Shown here: in pieces, positions 44,449-49,547 of the stretch
Layout: each line of letters starts with the position of its first letter
Numbering within the stretch: the first letter of the stretch is position 1
From: Prevotella sp. UBA5387
Lineage (GTDB): Bacteria > Bacteroidota > Bacteroidia > Bacteroidales > Bacteroidaceae
Length of the DNA: 49,547 bases
NCBI GenBank assembly: GCA_002407775.1
Contig: DHOP01000073.1
Coordinates: 49,261 to 98,807, forward strand
Direction of reading: 5' to 3'
Notes under the pieces: model-generated
Database searches by the model: none
What the model was told of the DNA's origin: nothing
The model's input: the letters and a program-made list of their open reading frames with translations, nothing else
Program-made: the position numbers and the translations under genes

Positions 44449-44488
44449 ATAACGGACAATAACGGACGATAACGGACAATAACGGACA
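44449..44488 (+). repeat. 10-bp tandem repeat, four copies
   Basis: AATAACGGAC repeated four times without gaps, one copy starting with G instead of A. Confidence 0.9.
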
Positions 44489-44507
44489 TGGGGTCGGCGC
44501 GGTGTCG

Positions 44508-44760
44508 TAACTTTGTTCCTGAAATCGAGAAGCAAGAACGATTCGGGGCTTCGACCCGGCAGACCTGATCACTCTGCTTTCGCCTTGCAACAAGATTCCA
44601 ACGTGTTTCAAAAAGAGTTCATTGACATATTGCAACAACAAATGACAATCGCCTGAAGCGACAAAGCCAACATCGAAACTTCAAAAGTAGGGCCTAATGA
44701 TCCCTTTTAAGCTCTTGGGGGCTGCTAGCCCCGACGCATGGCGTCCCCCGGTGTTTTCAT
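44508..44760 (+). ncRNA. possible structured transcript in the gene-free region
   Basis: A -7-like box TAACTTTG at 44508-44515 precedes a stretch that contains two adjacent GC hairpins, GGGGCT-GCT-AGCCCC (about 44717-44731) and GACGC-ATG-GCGTC (44733-44745), followed by T-rich sequence. No open frame of note. This could be a small RNA with a terminator-like end, or the remnant of a mobile element. I do not recognise an RNA family. Confidence 0.2.
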
Positions 44761-44900
44761 AGATTTTGCATCCTATTAATCAACACTGTTTTTCGCACTT
44801 ACCATTTGAATGTCCAATATTTATCTCAATTCACGTCATAAGCTCACTTTGGAGAAAAGACATGGTGAACGAAAAATGCCAGTCAACAGAAGCCACGATT

Positions 44901-45266
44901 TTAAGATAAAAGTTCTTGTTTTCTCTTTTTTTGTAGTTCGGAATAGACTATTTCATAGGACGTGCGTATCAATTCCTTCAAGGTGCCATCGTCCATGTCT
45001 TCATTAAGCCGAATTTGCATCCAGTGCCTTGCTTGAAAGTGTTGTGGGTTTTGGACACAGGCAAAGCGTTCTTTCATTTGTGAAATAGTTTCGGGATTGC
45101 CCTTGATCAGGCAACTATCAAACTTGTCTATATCGACATAGCAGAAAGTCTTGCCGTGAACATAGAACACCAAGATAGAATTCGCGCCATGAAACCGAGT
45201 AAAGGGCATCTTCTCGGTGACATCTGCCATTGATAGACAATAATCGCGCAACTCTTCGATGTTCAT
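44901..45266 (-). CDS. MmcQ/YjbR-family protein
   Basis: A 121-residue protein from the ATG at 45266. The family has a CyaY-like fold and is usually labelled DNA-binding, with little functional evidence. Typical segments are NIEELRDYCLSMADVTEKMPF, FYVHGKTFCYVDID and RHWMQIRLNEDMDDGTLKELI with the C-terminal SYEIVYSEL. The start codon overlaps the stop of the upstream tyrosine phosphatase gene by four bases (ATGA), which favours 45266 over the ATG at 45305 inside the upstream gene. Translational coupling implies the two are made together. Confidence 0.87.
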   Translation of the reverse strand: MNIEELRDYCLSMADVTEKMPFTRFHGANSILVFYVHGKTFCYVDIDKFDSCLIKGNPETISQMKERFACVQNPQHFQARHWMQIRLNEDMDDGTLKELIRTSYEIVYSELQKKRKQELLS

Positions 45267-45748
45267 TCCATGCCTTTCTTCAGACGTTCGGCTAATCCAG
45301 AACAAGCATCTTCTATTAAGTCGAGAGCTAGTTCAAAATCCTTTGCACCACCATAATATGGGTCAGGGATAGTTTGGTAATGAGGATGAGTTGTCATATA
45401 ATCTGCCAGACAACGTATCTTTGCCTTGTCATTACTATCGCGAGCAAGTGAACGAAGATCATCCATGTTGCCGCTATCCATACCAAACACAAGGTCGAAT
45501 CGGTCAAAGTCATCGGAGTGTATTTGTCGGGCACGGCTATGGAAGTCATAACCTCGCTTTGCTCCATGCTCTCGCATGCGGCGGTCGGGCAGTTGTCCTT
45601 CGTGCCAATTCCCGATCCCTGCCGAGTCCATGTCATAGCGATTGGCCAACTCAGGGTCGGATGCGATGATTTGCCGCATGATTTCTTCCGCGGCCGGAGA
45701 ACGGCATATATTACCGAGACAAACAAAGAGAAGTTGCTTTTTCATCAT
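45263..45748 (-). CDS. low-molecular-weight protein-tyrosine phosphatase
   Basis: A 161-residue cytoplasmic phosphatase. The phosphate-binding loop C10-L-G-N-I-C-R16-S lies at the N-terminus (LLFVCLGNICRSPAAEE), and the general-acid Asp is in IPDPYYGG near the C-terminus; both are in their usual places. In other bacteria these enzymes dephosphorylate tyrosine kinases of capsule or exopolysaccharide synthesis. No kinase or capsule gene is in the window, so the role here is open. The stop codon overlaps the start of the YjbR-family gene. No -7 box was found upstream. Confidence 0.93.
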   Translation of the reverse strand: MMKKQLLFVCLGNICRSPAAEEIMRQIIASDPELANRYDMDSAGIGNWHEGQLPDRRMREHGAKRGYDFHSRARQIHSDDFDRFDLVFGMDSGNMDDLRSLARDSNDKAKIRCLADYMTTHPHYQTIPDPYYGGAKDFELALDLIEDACSGLAERLKKGME

Positions 45749-45869
45749 TCGTAATTTTGATTAATCTTATATTTTGTTAGGAAGTTTGTATCTTCTAACG
45801 GATGCAAACATGGCCTTTGTTGGTTGGAAGGGACATCGTTGGGTGTTCCAAACCATACATCTACCCTTG

Positions 45870-46262
45870 TTATTCCCCCAAGGGAATATGTTTCTTGAAT
45901 GGACCTTCGCGCACTTCAAACAATACCGTGCCAGATTCTAGTACCTCGAGAGAGTGGAAGGTATTTGCCGGAATATTTATTCCGAATGATCCCTGTTCTG
46001 GATTTAGGATGTGAGACTCAATTAACTTACCATCCTTGTCATAGAACAAAGCTTTCACCGAACCTCGAAGCACCACATATGATTCATCTTCGTCGTGTCG
46101 GTGGATATCCATGATCGTTCCTGGCTCCAAAGCATTGAGAAAACGATGCACCTTATCGTCCAATGACTTATGGAAATTATGATTCATGCGAAGTCGCGCA
46201 TTTGTCTTCGCCCGTCTAGATACTTCATCGAGAAGTTCTTTATCAATCACGGTAATGTTCAT
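45870..46262 (-). CDS. WbuC-family cupin-fold protein
   Basis: A 130-residue single-domain cupin. The metal-binding motif is visible in IMDIHRHDEDESYVVLRGSVK (two His and a Glu) and the second cupin motif in NIPANTFHSLEVLESG. N-terminal RARLRMNHNFH-like sequence (NARLRMNHNFHKSLDD) is typical of WbuC proteins, which are named after an O-antigen cluster gene in E. coli. No O-antigen genes are close. It has its own -7 box, and the reaction is unknown. Confidence 0.87.
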   Translation of the reverse strand: MNITVIDKELLDEVSRRAKTNARLRMNHNFHKSLDDKVHRFLNALEPGTIMDIHRHDEDESYVVLRGSVKALFYDKDGKLIESHILNPEQGSFGINIPANTFHSLEVLESGTVLFEVREGPFKKHIPLGE

Positions 46263-46325
46263 CTTAAATAGTATTCTTCAAAACTTAAAGTCAATATTGA
46301 TGCTAATCAGTGATTGTCATCATTG

Positions 46326-46333
46326 CAAAGATA
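46326..46333 (-). promoter_or_regulatory. promoter -7 box of the cupin gene
   Basis: TATCTTTG on the minus strand, about 64 bases before the start codon at 46262. No clear -33 element. Confidence 0.45.
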
Positions 46334-46388
46334 TCCTTTTTATTTCATTCGTAGAAAGTATCTTTGAGAAATTCGACAAACACAAAAA

Positions 46389-46425
46389 GGCCAGCCTCCT
46401 TTACTTTACATAAAAGAGACTGGCC
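46389..46425 (-). terminator. terminator of metY
   Basis: GGCCAGCCTC (46389-46398) pairs with GAGACTGGCC (46416-46425), with one mismatched position. On the minus strand it is followed by TTTTTGTG, as expected for termination after metY. Confidence 0.75.
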
Positions 46426-46501
46426 ATAAAAACAAGCATTGTCAAAAACGAGTCTAAAGAAATCTCATGTCAACTTATGTCAATGGCTTTTTATTAGGTG
46501 A

Positions 46502-47791
46502 TTATAGTTGAGCAAATGCCTGATCAAGATCAGCGATAATATCCTCGATATGTTCAAGACCAATGGAGAGGCGGATTGTCGAAGGGGTAACATGTTGTGC
46601 CTCCAATTCCTCCGGTGAAAGTTGACTATGAGTTGTTGTATATGGATGGATAACCAACGATTTAACATCAGCCACATTAGCAAGCAACGAGAATATCTTC
46701 AACGAGTCAATGAACTTCCATGCATCTTCCTGGGTCCCATCAATCTCAAAAGTAAAGATACTTCCTGCCCCATTCGGGAAATACTTTTGGTATAGTTCGT
46801 GATCCTTGTGGGAGGGCAATGCGGGATGGCTCACGCTTTTCACTTTGGGTTGCTTATCGAGATACTCCACGACCTTCAATGCATTCTCAACATGCCTTTC
46901 GATTCTGATAGGCAATGTCTCTACGCCCTGCAATAGAATCCACGCATTGAAAGGACTAATGGTAGCGCCGGTATCACGAAGGACGACCGCCCTGATACGT
47001 GTGACGAACGCGGCTTCACCCGCCATATCAGCGAATATGGCACCATGGTATGATGGATCTGGTTTTGCGATAGTGGGATACTTGTCGGCATTGGCTTTCC
47101 AATCGAACTTGCCCGAATCGACGATGATACCGCCTAAGCTACTACCATGTCCACCGATGAACTTTGTTGCGCTATGAACGACGATGTCGGCTCCATGTTC
47201 TATCGGTCGAATGAGAATTGGGGCAAAGGTGTTGTCAACAATGAAAACGATATGGTGCTTGTGTGCAACCTCGGCAATGGCATCAATATTGGTAACATCA
47301 GAGTTTGGATTGCCAAATGTTTCGGCAAAGATCACCTTCGTGTTGGGTTGGATGGCATTTTCCAATGCCTCAAGGTCATCGACATTTACAATGGTGCTCG
47401 TGACACCTTGTGTTGAAAGTGTATGACTTATGAGATTGTAAGAACCGCCATAAAGATTGTCGGCAGCTACGATATGGTCACCACTTTGTAGAACGTTTTG
47501 TAAGGCATAAGTAACGGCCGCGGCACCGCTTGCGACGGCAAGTCCCGCCACACCACCCTCAATGGATGCAATGCGCTCCTCTAATACTCCTTGTGTGGAG
47601 TTGGTCAATCTACCATAGATGTTGCCCGCATCACGAAGTCCGAAACGATCGGCGGCGTGTTGTGAATTATGGAACACATAAGATGTGGTCTGATAAATTG
47701 GCACGGCGCGAGAATCCGTTGTGGGGTCTGCGGTCTCTTGACCTACATGCAAAGCAAGCGTCTCAATATGAAGTTTCTTTTCTGCACTCAT
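46502..47791 (-). CDS. metY: O-acetylhomoserine sulfhydrylase (MetY type)
   Basis: A PLP enzyme that makes homocysteine from O-acetylhomoserine and sulfide (and can accept related thiols), a direct-sulfurylation route to methionine. From the ATG at 47791 the protein has 429 residues. The PLP lysine lies in VVHSATKFIGGHGSSLGG, the substrate region in NIYGRLTNSTQGVLEERIA, and the C-terminus has HPYTTTHSQLSPEEL, the MetY-type ending. The frame extends to 47905, but the promoter box at 47866-47873 and the purine-rich GGAAAGGGAAAAG just before 47791 favour the shorter start. The divergent Lrp/AsnC gene is a natural candidate regulator. Confidence 0.93.
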   Translation of the reverse strand: MSAEKKLHIETLALHVGQETADPTTDSRAVPIYQTTSYVFHNSQHAADRFGLRDAGNIYGRLTNSTQGVLEERIASIEGGVAGLAVASGAAAVTYALQNVLQSGDHIVAADNLYGGSYNLISHTLSTQGVTSTIVNVDDLEALENAIQPNTKVIFAETFGNPNSDVTNIDAIAEVAHKHHIVFIVDNTFAPILIRPIEHGADIVVHSATKFIGGHGSSLGGIIVDSGKFDWKANADKYPTIAKPDPSYHGAIFADMAGEAAFVTRIRAVVLRDTGATISPFNAWILLQGVETLPIRIERHVENALKVVEYLDKQPKVKSVSHPALPSHKDHELYQKYFPNGAGSIFTFEIDGTQEDAWKFIDSLKIFSLLANVADVKSLVIHPYTTTHSQLSPEELEAQHVTPSTIRLSIGLEHIEDIIADLDQAFAQL

Positions 47792-47865
47792 TTCTTTTCC
47801 CTTTCCTTTATTAATTAATATAATGTCTTTGAATAATCGTCTTTTGTTTGTCTTTATTGACGGTA

Positions 47866-47896
47866 CAAAATTACGCTTATTGGGGAAATAAACCAA
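47866..47896 (-). promoter_or_regulatory. promoter of metY
   Basis: On the minus strand TTG at 47896-47894, a 20-base spacer and TAATTTTG at 47873-47866. The leader of about 70 bases shows no riboswitch that I recognise. Confidence 0.5.
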
Positions 47897-47924
47897 GAAA
47901 ATCAATAAAGTTAGAAAATATCAC

Positions 47925-47932
47925 TATATTTG
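47925..47932 (+). promoter_or_regulatory. promoter -7 box of the Lrp/AsnC gene
   Basis: TATATTTG, 45 bases before the start codon at 47978. The two divergent promoters lie within 60 bases of each other, so one bound regulator could affect both. Confidence 0.5.
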
Positions 47933-47977
47933 TACTTTTTAAAAGAAAAAGTATAATTTAAAAGATATGATTTTGGT

Positions 47978-48460
47978 ATGGTAACAGAAAATAATTTGAT
48001 TGAGTCCATTGATGAGAAAGACATTCTGATCTTGCGCACCCTGCAACAGAACGCTAGACTCACCGTAAAACAAGTGGCGGCGGAGTGTCATCTGAGTCTT
48101 ACCCCCGTTTTTGAGAGAATCAAGCGGTTAGAAAAAGATGGCTACATCAAGAGATATATCACCGTGCTGGATGCCGAAAAATTGCACCGGGGATTTGTCG
48201 TGTTTTGTAGCGTGAAATTATCGCCAGTCAACAAGAAGGTGGCTCAGGCCTTTTGCGATACCATAACTAACATTCCTGAAGTCACCGAATGCTACAATAT
48301 TTCAGGTAGGTTTGATTATTTGCTAAAGGTCCATTCTCCCAACATGAAATATTATCAGGAGTTCGTGCTCGATGTACTTGGGTCAATACCGAACCTTGGA
48401 ACGATAGAGAGTACATTTGTGATGGAGGAAGTCAAGCATAAATTTGGGGTATCCATCTAG
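47978..48460 (+). CDS. Lrp/AsnC-family transcriptional regulator
   Basis: A 160-residue regulator with an N-terminal helix-turn-helix (IDEKDILILRTLQQNARLTV, then CHLSLTPVFERIKRLEKDGYI) and a C-terminal RAM ligand-binding domain (VTECYNISGRFDYLLKVHSPN). The family senses amino acids and wraps DNA as octamers. It is transcribed away from metY with closely spaced promoters, so control of methionine or cysteine synthesis is plausible but not shown. Confidence 0.93.
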   Translation: MVTENNLIESIDEKDILILRTLQQNARLTVKQVAAECHLSLTPVFERIKRLEKDGYIKRYITVLDAEKLHRGFVVFCSVKLSPVNKKVAQAFCDTITNIPEVTECYNISGRFDYLLKVHSPNMKYYQEFVLDVLGSIPNLGTIESTFVMEEVKHKFGVSI

Positions 48461-48499
48461 GAAAAACATATTTAGTGCTTGCCTTTATATAAATAGAAA

Positions 48500-48534
48500 T
48501 GCTCCGGTTGAAGCAATATGGATCAACCGGAGCA
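48500..48534. terminator. terminator between the Lrp and heavy-metal-domain genes
   Basis: TGCTCCGGTTGA (48500-48511) pairs perfectly with TCAACCGGAGCA (48523-48534) around an 11-base loop. On the minus strand it is followed by TTTCTATTTATAT, so it mainly serves the leftward heavy-metal-domain gene, and possibly the Lrp gene as well. Confidence 0.75.
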
Positions 48535-48567
48535 AATTACTTGATAAACAATTGTGTCGTCAAAGGT

Positions 48568-48891
48568 TTATTTACGATACAAGCAGCATGAAGGTAAACT
48601 ATTGTAAGCCTTGTCCGTAGCCTTCACGTCTTGTGTATCATGGCCAACCGATGCCAACTTCGTCTCAATTTTCTTAATGTTGGTCTTCTTGTCGTCAAAC
48701 ACAACGGCCAACTTTTTTGACTTGATGTTCCAATTGGCTGATGCTACGCCATTTATACTTTTGGCCGTACTTTCGATACGATTTTCGCAAGTGCCACAAT
48801 TGCCACTCACGTTGATCACTTTCTTTACCGTCTTTGCGCTGGCCGCACCCATAGAGAGTACTGCTACCAGCAAAACAATCATCTTTTTCAT
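48568..48891 (-). CDS. secreted heavy-metal-associated (HMA) domain protein
   Basis: A 107-residue protein with a signal peptide (MKKMIVLLVAVLSMGAASA) and a single HMA domain whose C32-G-T-C35 pair (SGNCGTCENRIES) is the usual copper-type binding site. A second cysteine pair near the C-terminus (PSCCLYRK) might add to metal binding. It lies 55 bases after a CusB/CzcB-like adaptor gene on the same strand, so it is probably a periplasmic metal carrier feeding that efflux system. Metal specificity cannot be read from sequence. Confidence 0.87.
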   Translation of the reverse strand: MKKMIVLLVAVLSMGAASAKTVKKVINVSGNCGTCENRIESTAKSINGVASANWNIKSKKLAVVFDDKKTNIKKIETKLASVGHDTQDVKATDKAYNSLPSCCLYRK

Positions 48892-48946
48892 TTTTGTCTT
48901 TGTTAAATTACTAATTAATATATTCTTTCTTTTCTAAGAACTAAGG

Positions 48947-49547
48947 TCATTGGTTCATCATTGATTTCTTTCCATCCAATTGAGCACTGGCATCGATGGC
49001 AAAAGCCCCATTGGTTACTATCTCCTCACCTTCCGCAAGTCCATCCAAGATGACGTAGCTATCAGGGAGTGATGGGCCAAGAGTCACTTGCCGAAGCATA
49101 AACCCGGAATGACCTTTCATGTCCTCCTTCACATACACCACGCTACGTTTTCCGGTCCACAATACCGCACTCTTAGGAACTACGATATCATGGTTATAGT
49201 TCTTCATGTTCGCCACGGCGATGCCAGTGATAATCATTTCGGGCTTAAATTGCCCTCCCACATTCGACATGACCACACGAACTCCGGCGGTACGACTCTT
49301 GGCATCGAGTATCGGATCAATAAAGCTTACGGTGCCCGTAAACACCTTTCCAGGCATGGCCTCCGAGGTAAACCGGATTTTCTCACCTTGGTGAATGAAC
49401 GGGAGATCGCCCTCATAGGCTTGGAACACCGCCCAGACGCTACCAAGATTGGCAATCTTAAGCAAAGGCTGTCCTTGCTTCACATAATCTCCTTGACTGA
49501 TAGTCTTTTCCACAACCGTGCCTGATGTGTTGGCCTTGAGTGGCATG
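48947..49547 (-). CDS. RND efflux periplasmic adaptor, CusB/CzcB-like (cut by window edge)
   Basis: The C-terminal 199 residues of a membrane-fusion protein that links an RND pump to its outer-membrane channel. The lipoyl-like half-domain (LKANTSGTVVEKTISQGDYVK, then GQPLLKIANLGSVWAVFQAYE), the beta-barrel part (GEKIRFTSEAMPGKVFTGTV) and the membrane-proximal domain (LDGLAEGEEIVTNGAFAID) appear in the normal order. The sequence enters the window open, so the Met at 49546 is not the real start. The neighbouring HMA protein supports a heavy-metal (probably copper- or silver-type) efflux role; the pump itself would lie to the right of the window. Confidence 0.88.
   Translation of the reverse strand, partial: MPLKANTSGTVVEKTISQGDYVKQGQPLLKIANLGSVWAVFQAYEGDLPFIHQGEKIRFTSEAMPGKVFTGTVSFIDPILDAKSRTAGVRVVMSNVGGQFKPEMIITGIAVANMKNYNHDIVVPKSAVLWTGKRSVVYVKEDMKGHSGFMLRQVTLGPSLPDSYVILDGLAEGEEIVTNGAFAIDASAQLDGKKSMMNQ

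Larger units (their letters stand above)
43355..44900. other. repeat-rich gene-free region, 1.5 kb
   Basis: No convincing gene lies between the DsrE and YjbR genes. The region holds a 227-base concentric palindrome, a pair of about 90-base direct repeats, several CTGCG-containing elements, a four-fold 10-base tandem repeat, three copies of GGTTGAC within 70 bases (43741-43806), and a GC-rich structured stretch at 44716-44750. Base composition swings sharply along it. Short open frames at 44007-44228 and 44438-44641 run over the repeats and are not called. Confidence 0.7.

Noticed and set aside
44540..44560. tRNA T-arm-like sequence GGGGCTTCGACCCGG
   Set aside because: No acceptor, anticodon or D arm can be fitted around it; it is an isolated small hairpin.
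43355..44900. Replication origin in the AT-rich palindrome region
   Set aside because: I found no cluster of DnaA boxes, no dnaA or parAB genes and only one TTATCCA-like match. The AT palindrome alone is not enough.
47792..47862. SAM riboswitch in the metY leader
   Set aside because: The leader is short, AT-rich and lacks stable stems.

Overview
The window looks like chromosomal DNA of a Bacteroidales bacterium, most likely a member of the Prevotellaceae (Prevotella, Segatella or a close relative). The evidence is a SusC/SusD outer-membrane importer, the type IX secretion translocon SprA next to ruvA, meso-diaminopimelate dehydrogenase, a GH89 enzyme beside a DUF5009 membrane protein, absence of clear Shine-Dalgarno sites, and many copies of the Bacteroidota promoter -7 element TAnnTTTG. 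Genus cannot be fixed from this sequence alone.

Layout. 1-648: 5' part of a tRNA 2-thiouridylase (mnmA), cut by the window edge. 1090-4121: SPFH membrane protein, small ribbon-helix-helix protein, and a ComEC-type DNA-uptake channel. 4244-7143: MscS-type channel and a PBP4-type peptidase overlapping a small PH-domain membrane protein. 7403-16099: the very large sprA gene and ruvA. 16433-17332: ddh. 17461-25027: a leftward operon susC-susD-zinc metallopeptidase lipoprotein-DUF4302 lipoprotein, with an intact IS4-family element (25163-26684) inserted at its promoter. 26901-33943: a membrane metallophosphoesterase, an unknown secreted protein, a HAD phosphatase, and the lysS-gpsA-pgi operon. 34080-37542: DUF5009 (HGSNAT-like) and GH89 alpha-N-acetylglucosaminidase. 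37733-42187: SprT-like protein, a second membrane metallophosphoesterase, alaS. 42387-43354: a MerR regulator and a DsrE protein. 43355-44900: 1.5 kb without a gene, full of repeats and palindromes. 44901-46262: YjbR protein, low-molecular-weight tyrosine phosphatase, WbuC-type cupin. 46502-48460: metY and a divergent Lrp/AsnC regulator. 48568-49547: a secreted heavy-metal-associated domain protein and the end of a CusB/CzcB-like adaptor, cut by the window edge.

Most genes are housekeeping. The parts that repay a second look are: (1) three intergenic arrays, each exactly 84 bp and built from four 22-bp palindromic units, plus a decayed fourth; (2) a 227-bp concentric palindrome at 43401-43627; (3) the IS4 element that sits exactly at the predicted transcription start of the SusC operon and carries its own outward promoter toward susC; (4) a block of seven 10-residue repeats inside the zinc metallopeptidase lipoprotein; (5) a GH89/HGSNAT-like pair resembling two consecutive steps of animal heparan sulfate breakdown. 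All functional statements are from reading the sequence; no database search was possible.
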